This document shows, one piece after another, positions 7,462-15,410 of a DNA stretch of 64,000 bases (the stretch's first letter is position 1; each line of letters starts with the position of its first letter). Both the position numbers and the translations under genes were made by a program. The notes beneath the pieces were generated by a model that ran no database searches, was not told where the DNA came from, and saw nothing but the letters and a program-made list of their open reading frames with translations. The DNA is from Bacteroidota bacterium (GTDB lineage Bacteria > Bacteroidota > Bacteroidia > Bacteroidales > GCA-2711565), in NCBI GenBank assembly GCA_018816945.1, contig JAHIVC010000071.1, positions 35,773-99,772 on the forward strand, written 5' to 3'.

Positions 7462-8112
7462 TTAATTTGATAAAGCTATTTTGATGGCTCTTTCGTGTAC
7501 AAAACCCTCTCTGATTATTTTCGGATATTGTCCTTCACTACAATCTATAATAGTCGTATGATTAAAAGCAGGGCAGATCCCACCATCAATTATTATATCA
7601 ATTTTTATTTTTGATTTCTTAATAAAACTTAGTACTTCCTCTATTGATAAAGCAGGACCAAGATGATCTTTATCCAAGGAACAAGAGGTATTAACAGTTG
7701 TAGCGGCTAAAGGTATAGACGCAGAACAAGCTATTTCACCAAACAGCATAGGTGGACTAATAGCTAAGGCAGACGTTTGGTCAAACGCAAGATATTTAGA
7801 AGCTATATTTTGATCCACCCAAGGAAGAAGCAGAGTAAGTTCACCAGGCCATAACTTTTCAATTAACATTTCAGTTTCGTTTTCTATTTTAAAAAATAAT
7901 TTAGAAAGTAACTTATTTGGTAAGATAAAAAGAGGTTTTTTGTTTAATGATCTTTCTTTAGCGTTAAAGATTCTTTCAATGCATTCTTGATTTTCAGCTT
8001 TACAACAGAACATATACCATCTGATGGTTGGTATAATGACAATGCCATCATTCAATAATATATGAACCGCTTCACTAATGGCTTCGATAGATGGTTTTAG
8101 TATTTTAGTCAT
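7462..8112 (-). CDS. Divergent YrdC/Sua5-family protein
   Basis: A 216-residue protein with the YrdC fold. IERIFNAKERSLNKKPLFIL (about 45-64) matches the conserved K-x-R-x(4)-KPL strand, and LWPGELTLLLP (about 86-96) matches the following core motif. The nucleotide/threonine pocket is altered. The family's PTDTVYGL is PTIRWYMF here (28-35), the AVRxxxHP arginine region reads ALAISPP, and STSAN reads ATTVN. Canonical Sua5/YrdC makes threonylcarbamoyl-AMP for tRNA t6A. These substitutions, the operon context and the small size suggest a specialised carbamoyl- or acyl-adenylate chemistry rather than housekeeping t6A synthesis. It overlaps the phosphoketolase gene by 8 bp, which suggests translational coupling. 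Confidence 0.82.
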   Translation of the reverse strand: MTKILKPSIEAISEAVHILLNDGIVIIPTIRWYMFCCKAENQECIERIFNAKERSLNKKPLFILPNKLLSKLFFKIENETEMLIEKLWPGELTLLLPWVDQNIASKYLAFDQTSALAISPPMLFGEIACSASIPLAATTVNTSCSLDKDHLGPALSIEEVLSFIKKSKIKIDIIIDGGICPAFNHTTIIDCSEGQYPKIIREGFVHERAIKIALSN

Positions 8113-10270
8113 GGTTTTTACTTTTTATACAAAAATTAATTTTTGATTCAAATGAAATTGCATTTTGATTTGACAGTACTAATCTGATTGCTTCATTTGC
8201 TATATCATATCGACTAACTGCATTAATAGATAGGCGCTCAAAACCAGCATTAGTTTGATCATAATCCAAATACCCCAAAACCTTTGTATTAGCAATAATA
8301 CCTATATCCCATAATAATCCTTTAATTGTTTTCGGGTAACCATTATATGCCCAAACACAACCTGAACTATCAGTAATAATAGATTTAAACTTCTCTATTT
8401 CTAAATGAGTTGAATTTTCAAGAAGGCTTAAATCCTCAATGACAACTACACGAACAAAAATTTCAGGATAATAAGAATTTAAAATATCTTTGGCACATAA
8501 AGATTCCTCAGCCATAATATCTCCGATAGCAATTATTGTTATTTTTAAATCACCTAACATATCACTTTGTAATACCCGCCACGATTTACAACTATCTTCT
8601 TTTATAAAATTAGAAAGAGAAGAAATTTTCTCTAATTTATTTTTGTTAATAACCATTATGTTTATTTGGTTATAACTTTCCATCATTTCATTGAAAAAGA
8701 TAGCGGCTGCTTTAGCTGTGACAGGCATATAAATTTTTACATGAGATTGATTTCTGCCAATAAAATTGTCGACAAATCCAGGATTGTGGTGGGTAGAACT
8801 ATTATTCCATCCCAAACTAGTCAAAATAATATTTACAGATGGATAAGAAGGCTGCCATTTCAATTTTTTAAGTATTTTCAAAAATTTTAGATGTTGGGCA
8901 GTTAAGCTTTCAAAAATTGGAGCAAAAGCCTCATAAGAAATTAACACAGCATGATTTCCTGCCATAGAAAATCCTTGAGACCAAGCATAACATAGATGTT
9001 CATTAAGAATCTCAATTACATTTCCATGCGTACTATAAACTAAATCATTTAAGTTGCAATATTTTAACTTAGTAATTTCTAAGATTTTATCAAATTTATT
9101 AGATGCAAGTTCATCTGGACTAAATACGATAATATCTTTAGATTCTTTCATTCTATTAATTAAATCTTTTATGATTGTATCAATAGGACTTTCTGTGTTA
9201 TAAATTGTCTCTTTTAATAATGTTTTATGACCTTTATTAGCTTTATGATTAAAACCAAAAAGATTTTTAGAGGAAGGCAGACATTGTGTTACCTCCTCAA
9301 AGGGAGAACCATCATCATCAAATAATTCATTAGGAACATAAGACAATAACCAGTTTTTAACCATTTCTAATTCACAGGTGTCTTTGGATGGATTTTTTAA
9401 GATTGGTTTATGTGAATTGCAACTTCCTTCAAAAAGACGTGTGCCAAATTTTTCCGGAGCTGTCCATCCTTTTGGAGATTCAAGGATGATAATAGGCTGA
9501 AGTAAAGTTTTTGAACTGATCAGGTTTAAGTAAGCCAAATTAAATGCTTCGGCAATCTGCTGGTGATTATCACCAATAAACATTGGTATTAATCCATAAC
9601 TATTAAATAATTGTTCATGCTCAATGCGGGATTTTAGGGAATATAATGACTTAGACCCCATTTTATAACCATTAGCATTGATAACAGGCAATATTTTTCC
9701 ATCATTTGATGATAAAAATTTAAACCCTTGCCATGAAGCATGAGCAATTGACGTTTCAAGCTCTCCATCTCCGATAATACAGACAGAAAAGCTTTTGGGA
9801 TTATTTAATGCATAACCTTGAGAAAATGCCAATGCTGCTCCTAATTCACCACCGGAATATAACATCCCCGGGTAATGCGGAGTTATTTCCGTATTGAAAC
9901 CATTGTTAGAAGCAAATGCATTAAATAAATTAGCCATTCCTTCTATATTTCTTTTATATTCTGGATAAACCTTCTCAAGGGAACCTTCCAAAAATAAATT
10001 TGATAGTATTGCTGGACCAGCATGTCCGGAACCAACGATTAACCGAATTTGCTGACCTGACCGACGTGATAAATCTGAGGCGTGTGCATAAATTGCATTA
10101 ACACCAGGGCAAGCACCCCAATGACCTAAAATTCCTTGCTTAAAATGATGAAGACTTAGTTCTTCTCTAAGAAGTGGGTTATTTTTTAAATAAAGCATGC
10201 CAACGCTAAGATAATTAGCAGCCCTCCAAAATAATTGAATCGATTTTAAATTTGGTTCAAGTAATTTCAT
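8105..10270 (-). CDS. Divergent phosphoketolase-like thiamine-diphosphate enzyme
   Basis: A 721-residue protein, shorter than the roughly 790-820 of typical xylulose-5-phosphate/fructose-6-phosphate phosphoketolases. The family signature GHWGACPGVNAIYAH (H50) is present, as are SGHAGPAILSN (H83), GGELGAALA and the ThDP-binding CIIGDGELET (167-170 GDGE). Further on are NEHLCYAWSQGFSMAGNHAV (the LSEH-type Glu region) and THHNPGF. Catalytic positions look kept, but the C-terminal domain lacks the usual HGYIREHGED ending and reads DYDQTNAGFERLSINAVSRYDI instead. It would cleave a ketose-type carbon-carbon bond to an acyl intermediate; the natural substrate and acceptor are probably not the central-metabolism ones. 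It sits 12 bp after the radical SAM gene. Confidence 0.88.
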   Translation of the reverse strand: MKLLEPNLKSIQLFWRAANYLSVGMLYLKNNPLLREELSLHHFKQGILGHWGACPGVNAIYAHASDLSRRSGQQIRLIVGSGHAGPAILSNLFLEGSLEKVYPEYKRNIEGMANLFNAFASNNGFNTEITPHYPGMLYSGGELGAALAFSQGYALNNPKSFSVCIIGDGELETSIAHASWQGFKFLSSNDGKILPVINANGYKMGSKSLYSLKSRIEHEQLFNSYGLIPMFIGDNHQQIAEAFNLAYLNLISSKTLLQPIIILESPKGWTAPEKFGTRLFEGSCNSHKPILKNPSKDTCELEMVKNWLLSYVPNELFDDDGSPFEEVTQCLPSSKNLFGFNHKANKGHKTLLKETIYNTESPIDTIIKDLINRMKESKDIIVFSPDELASNKFDKILEITKLKYCNLNDLVYSTHGNVIEILNEHLCYAWSQGFSMAGNHAVLISYEAFAPIFESLTAQHLKFLKILKKLKWQPSYPSVNIILTSLGWNNSSTHHNPGFVDNFIGRNQSHVKIYMPVTAKAAAIFFNEMMESYNQINIMVINKNKLEKISSLSNFIKEDSCKSWRVLQSDMLGDLKITIIAIGDIMAEESLCAKDILNSYYPEIFVRVVVIEDLSLLENSTHLEIEKFKSIITDSSGCVWAYNGYPKTIKGLLWDIGIIANTKVLGYLDYDQTNAGFERLSINAVSRYDIANEAIRLVLSNQNAISFESKINFCIKSKNHD

Positions 10271-10282
10271 AATAGTAAAAAC

Positions 10283-11383
10283 TTATTCTGGAACACGAAA
10301 TCCTTTAAGTATTTCATTGCCAAATCTTAGATACCATAGACTCCTGTAATCTTCCCAAACTAATGGGCGTAAAGTAGTTTTTAGAAAAATTTTCTCTATT
10401 TTAACTCTAGCTTCTAAAAAATAGCCAAGATCTAAAGCAGTTGGGTCTAATAAATTATTATTATGTTGCTGATGTAATTGTAAAACATTAATCGTTGGGA
10501 ATTTTGTTGTATATTTTATGAATTCTTGCATATATGGTAAGAAAACATCATGAGATTCAATTCCAATAACATAAGTATAATTAACTTCCATTCCTGCCTC
10601 AACACACTCTCGCATTATATTTTTAGCATGAACAAGTGTCAATTCTCTTTTAGAATCTTTTAGCAGATGTCTACGCTCAAAACACTCTAAAGAGACACAG
10701 TACCCAAATGAGGGGATTTCTCTTAAAGACTGAATTGCCTCTGATGAAACAAGCATCGAGCCTAAATAAAAAATCCTACCTTGAAAATTAAAATCTTTTA
10801 AAACATTATTTAATGTAAGCAAAAAAAGTAACAAATCTTTTTCAGTTTGGTAACATCCTGTGACAACTGAAACTTGAATAAGATGAGAAAGATCAGACAG
10901 ATCATGTTTATTAATCCAATTATAAAAGAATTCACGTATATCTTGTTCTGATTCCATTCGTTTGCGATCATGTGGTACTTGATAAGCCGTATAACAGAAC
11001 TCACATCCTCGACAAGAGGTTCTTGAATTTGGATTAATATTTAATGATGTTCCTAATCTACGAGGGTAATGAGAATCACAAAAATCTTCAGTTGCACCAA
11101 TTGTTTTGCCTATTTTATAATTGTCCAAATAAAGTACTTCCTCGGATATCCTAAATGGACTTTTGGGATTAACCGCTAATGCAAAATAATAATCCAATTC
11201 ATTTAGATCAGCAGCATAAGAAAAAATAGAATCATTACCATTTAAATGAAACGCTGTACGCATCCTATTGTAAGTAACATCCATTGTTACACCAAAAAGA
11301 TTTAGAGAAATAAAAAGAGCATCTTCAAAAGGGACCCCATAATTCTCTGCAAATGTTTTAATCTGTTCAATATTTAATTTCAT
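10283..11383 (-). CDS. Radical SAM protein with CX2CX2C motif
   Basis: A 366-residue protein. SCRGCEFCYTAYQ (C124, C127, C130) is a cysteine triad preceded by GTSLNINPNSRTS. The surroundings (YTAY after the third Cys, QVSVVTGC near strand 2, YVIGIES near strand 5) fit the radical SAM barrel. The spacing is CX2CX2C instead of the canonical CX3CX2C, and the codons read TGT-CGA-GGA-TGT-GAG-TTC-TGT without ambiguity. The N-terminal 110 residues form an extra domain. It should bind a 4Fe-4S cluster and generate a 5'-deoxyadenosyl radical; the reaction is unknown. It overlaps the upstream methyltransferase-like gene by 4 bp. Confidence 0.85.
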   Translation of the reverse strand: MKLNIEQIKTFAENYGVPFEDALFISLNLFGVTMDVTYNRMRTAFHLNGNDSIFSYAADLNELDYYFALAVNPKSPFRISEEVLYLDNYKIGKTIGATEDFCDSHYPRRLGTSLNINPNSRTSCRGCEFCYTAYQVPHDRKRMESEQDIREFFYNWINKHDLSDLSHLIQVSVVTGCYQTEKDLLLFLLTLNNVLKDFNFQGRIFYLGSMLVSSEAIQSLREIPSFGYCVSLECFERRHLLKDSKRELTLVHAKNIMRECVEAGMEVNYTYVIGIESHDVFLPYMQEFIKYTTKFPTINVLQLHQQHNNNLLDPTALDLGYFLEARVKIEKIFLKTTLRPLVWEDYRSLWYLRFGNEILKGFRVPE

Positions 11384-12228
11384 AATTTATTTACTAAAGG
11401 TGAAGACATCGAAGAAACAAAATCGACAATCGAATTTCTTTTTTGCATAATTAGAACAATAGTCATAATAGGAACAGTAATTTCTTTAAATTTTTGGATA
11501 GTTTCGCCTACATCTCTCAAAAATGCATCTCGGCGGCACTTATCAATACTATTGATTTTAGGATATGTATTTAGGAATTCAGGATAACTTACTTTATCAT
11601 AATGATACAATGAATAATACCGTTTCATGAAGCACATGACAAGATCAGGCTGATTTAGTATTTCTATCATTCGCTGTTCAACCTTGTAAAACACTCTAGT
11701 GTTAACGGTTTCTTCATATGAGGGATAAATCTCGTATAAATATTTTCTAAATAATTTCTCAATTTCGAATGTAACCGCTGATTGAGTTTGTAAAAAACTA
11801 TTCCAAATTAAAACTAACGAACCATTCTCTGCTAACACTTCTAAAACTTTCTTATATTTTTCTTGGTTTTGAGTTAAGTGGAACGCTTTAAAATCAATAA
11901 TCACATCATAATACGAGGAAAGAGCATGATATTGCTCAAAATTTGTACCAACAACATTAACATTTGAATATGTTGTATTTGTGTCCTGAGTAAATGGAAT
12001 TATATTCTTTCTTGTTTCTATTCCGATAATATCGCACCCAAACTCAGCAATTTTTTTAAGTGTTTTACTACTATCGCTTTCAATCTCCAATATTTTTTTG
12101 GTGGGTGTAATATTTAGATTGTTCTTAAGATCATCAAACATTATATTCGGATATCCGGGTCGCACCGAATCATAATTTTCATGATTAACGAAATATGAAT
12201 CAAATATTTTTCTACCATGTAGTTCCAT
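11380..12228 (-). CDS. Degenerate class I methyltransferase-like protein
   Basis: A 282-residue protein with the opening of small-molecule methyltransferases (FDSYFVNHENYDSVRPGYPN), but motif I is eroded to ILEIESDSSKTLKKI, without the GxGxG of SAM-binding sites. GIETRKN matches the acidic post-strand-2 position, and LAENGSLVLIWNSF matches motif V/VI. The fold is probably kept while SAM binding is doubtful; it could be a non-catalytic partner of the methyltransferase at 6633-7427 or use another cofactor. It shares ATGA with the radical SAM gene that follows. Confidence 0.7.
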   Translation of the reverse strand: MELHGRKIFDSYFVNHENYDSVRPGYPNIMFDDLKNNLNITPTKKILEIESDSSKTLKKIAEFGCDIIGIETRKNIIPFTQDTNTTYSNVNVVGTNFEQYHALSSYYDVIIDFKAFHLTQNQEKYKKVLEVLAENGSLVLIWNSFLQTQSAVTFEIEKLFRKYLYEIYPSYEETVNTRVFYKVEQRMIEILNQPDLVMCFMKRYYSLYHYDKVSYPEFLNTYPKINSIDKCRRDAFLRDVGETIQKFKEITVPIMTIVLIMQKRNSIVDFVSSMSSPLVNKL

Positions 12229-12250
12229 ATTAGTTATTTAATAAAATGTA

Positions 12251-13042
12251 TTAATCATTTTTTCTTATTAGTCTACCAAAAGCAATTAATGAAGTAATAA
12301 CCACTTCAGCATTTATAACTGCACTATCAATTATTTTATTACCAAGTTCAGCAGATGCAAAAGCAGCATCTCCAATAATACCATCGTGTCCAAGACCAGA
12401 ATCATTTGAATGCCAAGGCCATGAAACAGCTTTATCAAGAATTAGTTCACTAACACGAGTTTGATCATTTTCTTCCAATGGAGGAGGAATGAGTTCTGTA
12501 TTTACTAACTCTGGGGCTAATGCTAACATAATTGATGTTTCGCTTTTGCCACCATGAACCTCACTAAACTTTGATCCAGATTTTATTCGTGATAAAGCGC
12601 TTGGATGCATTACAATTGTAGCAACAGAATATCGAAAACGAAATTCTTCAATCAATGTATCGAGTATTCCTCTATTACCTCCGTGACCATTAACTATAAT
12701 TATATTCCTAGCAGGTTGGGAATCTATCAGTCCTTTTATTAGTTCATGGAATAATTTTACGAACAGCTCGGTTGAAAACGAGATAGTACCAGATGCCCAA
12801 ATATGCTCACTTGAGAGGCTAATTTCTAAAGGAGGTAGTAACCAAAGATCATATTTTTTGTAATACTTGGAAACCATTTTTCTTGCAAAACCATTCGCTA
12901 AAACGGTATCAGTGTTTAATGGTAAATGCTTTCCATGCTGTTCTGTAGCACCAACAGGTATGCACAATATAGAATCTGTAGTAAGGAAGTTTTGAACCTC
13001 AATGGAAGTAAGGTTATTGAAAAAACGCTTGGAATCAATCAT
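12251..13042 (-). CDS. Creatininase-family amidohydrolase
   Basis: A 263-residue protein with the full metal-site set of the creatininase family: PVGATEQHGKHLPLNTD (E34, H36, D45), VNGHGGN (118-123) and EVHGGKSETS (H163, E168). Relatives hydrolyse creatinine, formamidopyrimidines in riboflavin/F420 synthesis, or trim the mycofactocin precursor (MftE). Here it stands between an ATP-grasp ligase gene and a methyltransferase-like gene, so it probably opens or trims an amide or ring in the same pathway. Two zinc or manganese ions are expected. The substrate is unknown. Confidence 0.9.
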   Translation of the reverse strand: MIDSKRFFNNLTSIEVQNFLTTDSILCIPVGATEQHGKHLPLNTDTVLANGFARKMVSKYYKKYDLWLLPPLEISLSSEHIWASGTISFSTELFVKLFHELIKGLIDSQPARNIIIVNGHGGNRGILDTLIEEFRFRYSVATIVMHPSALSRIKSGSKFSEVHGGKSETSIMLALAPELVNTELIPPPLEENDQTRVSELILDKAVSWPWHSNDSGLGHDGIIGDAAFASAELGNKIIDSAVINAEVVITSLIAFGRLIRKND

Positions 13043-13071
13043 ATTTCATCATTTTTTGTTTATTTTATCGA

Positions 13072-14322
13072 CTAATAAATATCTGTTTTAAACGGAATAC
13101 AACCAATCAATGATTTATTTATTACATATTTTTTCCAATAATTCAAATCTGATAATTCACCATTTTGAGGAATCTTATTACGTAAATCATTCTCCAATTC
13201 ATTATCTTCCCATAATTTTAAATCTGTTGAGAGACAAACTTTTTTTGATTTTCTTTTCAAAATAGTTAAAAGGGATTTACATTTTTCAGGTTCTCCTTCA
13301 CGGATAATCAGATCAATCAATCCAAATGGAATTGCGTTTAGATATAATTTTGATAGCAAGGAAAATCCAGCGCAAACCCTTGGATTAATTTCATGAACAA
13401 TAAAATAATCATTAAAAAAACAACCATCAATACCAAATGCCCCTCTATAACAAGACACGCTAATTAGTTTCTTTAAAATAATTAATATATTTTTTTTCGC
13501 TTTTATTATTAATTCATTTGGTAGAGAAATAGGGATTAAAATTCCTGATGCTTTAACCTTAAAATCTTTGCTATGAAAACCAACTATAGCCTCAACAGGA
13601 CCAAATAAGATATACTGATTATCATTTATAAAACCATAAAAAGTTGCAGGGATACCCTCATTATAAGGTGCAACTCTAACCCCGTCACATTTTAAATATA
13701 ATAACGTACATATTTTTTTTATAATTTTTAAAGGTGTATCAGGATGAATCATATAAACATAATCGGATCCCATTGCAATGAGCCCTTTTACATCACCAGA
13801 TATTATACATGGTTTATTTTGTATGCAATAATCAAATAAGTCGTCAAATAGAAATCCATCTAAAAAATCCATATAAAAAGGGTTATAACCTTTTTGTCCT
13901 GCAGTCAGTACAGATTGATATTTCTTTTTTTCAATATCACACCATGTTGAATGCCTTCTACCAATTACAACTCTACCATCTAAACTTTCTGCACTTACGA
14001 AAGATCCAGCATATACTATTGCTTCTTTTAATGGATCAATTCTATGCAAGAAATTTTTAACTTCGTTGCTAGGATTCAATAAACCTTCATTGTGTGCATG
14101 AAAAAAATCAGTTATACTGCTGGTTTGATTTTCAGGTAAAGGGACATTTGTAACGCTTGCTGCGCCGGAATCAATAAAAAAATTACGAATAAGTTCTGAA
14201 CCTGCTGACGATCCATATAAAAGTAATTTTTTATTACATACTATCTCTTCCAAATTCATCTTAATGGATTCTCGCAAATAGTTTATTTGCAATAAGCTAA
14301 TATGTTCACTGACCCTAATCAT
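13072..14322 (-). CDS. ATP-grasp enzyme
   Basis: A 416-residue protein. The C-terminal half carries an ATP-grasp core: AFGIDGCFFNDYFIVHEINPRVCAGF (D299, E311, N313, R315) is the metal/ATP-binding end of the fold, and VEAIVGFHSKDFKVKASG precedes it. The N-terminal 150 residues form a Rossmann-like region (LLLYGSSAGSELIRNFF). ATP-grasp enzymes join a carboxylate to an amine or other nucleophile through an acyl phosphate. The protein is a candidate for the ligation step of this pathway. It overlaps the radical SAM gene upstream by 4 bp and is followed 29 bp later by the creatininase-type gene. Confidence 0.82.
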   Translation of the reverse strand: MIRVSEHISLLQINYLRESIKMNLEEIVCNKKLLLYGSSAGSELIRNFFIDSGAASVTNVPLPENQTSSITDFFHAHNEGLLNPSNEVKNFLHRIDPLKEAIVYAGSFVSAESLDGRVVIGRRHSTWCDIEKKKYQSVLTAGQKGYNPFYMDFLDGFLFDDLFDYCIQNKPCIISGDVKGLIAMGSDYVYMIHPDTPLKIIKKICTLLYLKCDGVRVAPYNEGIPATFYGFINDNQYILFGPVEAIVGFHSKDFKVKASGILIPISLPNELIIKAKKNILIILKKLISVSCYRGAFGIDGCFFNDYFIVHEINPRVCAGFSLLSKLYLNAIPFGLIDLIIREGEPEKCKSLLTILKRKSKKVCLSTDLKLWEDNELENDLRNKIPQNGELSDLNYWKKYVINKSLIGCIPFKTDIY

Positions 14323-15266
14323 ATAAGCTTATTTATTTTCTTTATACAATCTGTACATAGATCGCATGAGTTATAATAATGTTCAATATTAATTTTCTCC
14401 CCATTTTCTTCAAGAAAATGAAATAATCCAATTGGTCCTTGATTTGATAAAATGGATATTATGTTATTATTTTCTGGATTATATCTTAGCAGAATATCAT
14501 CTATTTTCTCATTAAAAACATTTCCAATTACTAATCCTCGACAAATATTAATATTCCCATTAGGTTGTACACGTAAACTTTTCACATCATACGGTGAATT
14601 TGAAAACTTTGACTCACCACAATGACTTGAGAAATCAATGTCGCCTTTTTCATAATACTTTTTAAGATATTTTTTAGCTAGACCTGATGGCACAATGTTG
14701 TTCCCTTTTGATGTTTTTATACCATATTTACTAATTGACTCAATAATATTTCTGGTTTTGTTATTATAAAAATTATCACTTTCTTCAGAAACAACCCAAG
14801 AAGGATGAATTTTTATATTTTCAAATTTGAAGGAAATCACATTTTTGATAAAAATCTCTACATAATTTATTTTAATAATTTCTTGGTGAAAGGCATCTAC
14901 TGATAACAATATTTCATTAACTCCAGACTCAATAATTTTCTTAACCGTAACTCGTATCAAATCTTCATTATTTGTGAAGTAACCATTTGTAATGATCTCT
15001 CTATTTTTTATTCCACAATTTTTACCTATTTCATGAATATTAGCGGTTATTTCTGGATATAAAAGAGGCTCACCACCATATGTCATTATAGACTTTATAT
15101 TGAAATTGATCGAGATGAATTCTATAAATTGCTTTATTATATCAAAATCAATAAATGAGTTATCCAAAACCCCTTCATCAATAATAACGGAGCAATGTTT
15201 ACAACCACCACTGCATTTTTTGGTGACCAAAAATTCTAAACGTTCAATATTAAAATATTTCAACAT
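14319..15266 (-). CDS. Radical SAM protein with SPASM-like C-terminal cysteines
   Basis: A 315-residue protein with the canonical CX3CX2C motif in TKKCSGGCKHCSV (C18, C22, C25), GGEPLLYPEI (SAM-binding GGE) and ITNGYFTN. The C-terminal part contains NICRG and the cluster SCDLCTDCIKK (C301, C304, C307), which resembles a shortened SPASM/twitch auxiliary cluster region. Enzymes of this architecture often modify peptides, but others act on small molecules. It is the first sizeable gene of the operon, preceded within 25 bp by a possible 39-codon ORF. Confidence 0.9.
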   Translation of the reverse strand: MLKYFNIERLEFLVTKKCSGGCKHCSVIIDEGVLDNSFIDFDIIKQFIEFISINFNIKSIMTYGGEPLLYPEITANIHEIGKNCGIKNREIITNGYFTNNEDLIRVTVKKIIESGVNEILLSVDAFHQEIIKINYVEIFIKNVISFKFENIKIHPSWVVSEESDNFYNNKTRNIIESISKYGIKTSKGNNIVPSGLAKKYLKKYYEKGDIDFSSHCGESKFSNSPYDVKSLRVQPNGNINICRGLVIGNVFNEKIDDILLRYNPENNNIISILSNQGPIGLFHFLEENGEKINIEHYYNSCDLCTDCIKKINKLI

Positions 15267-15290
15267 GGTTTTTATAAGTATTTAGGGTTT

Positions 15291-15410
15291 TCATATATAT
15301 TTAAAATTTACAAGACCCAAAGAAATTGCATGGAACCAAGCAGACTCGCTAAAGATTTTTTTATAATTTTTACCTGTTGAAGAGACATAAAAATGTGTTA
15401 TAAAAACCAT
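15291..15410 (-). CDS. Possible 39-aa peptide between pAgo and radical SAM genes
   Basis: An ATG at 15410 lies inside the last codons of the PIWI gene in another frame, preceded by AGGAG 5 nt upstream (unusual for this phylum), and runs 39 codons to TGA at 15291. The peptide starts MVFITHFYVSSTGK and ends SAWFHAISLGLVNFKYI. It ends 24 bp before the radical SAM start. Size, position and a strong ribosome-binding site make it a candidate leader or precursor peptide. It has no Cys or recognisable leader motif, and chance cannot be excluded. Confidence 0.3.
   Translation of the reverse strand: MVFITHFYVSSTGKNYKKIFSESAWFHAISLGLVNFKYI

Noticed and set aside
8490..8890. Open frames on the plus strand inside the phosphoketolase gene
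   Set aside because: They are shadows of the real minus-strand gene, with no domain and no plausible start context.
12251..15266. Mycofactocin-type cluster (creatininase plus radical SAM)
   Set aside because: There is no MftA precursor, MftB chaperone or glycosyltransferase, and the remaining genes do not fit.
13072..15266. Pyrrolysine-type biosynthesis (radical SAM plus ATP-grasp)
   Set aside because: No PylD, PylS or tRNA-Pyl is seen, and the proteins do not show the specific Pyl family features.
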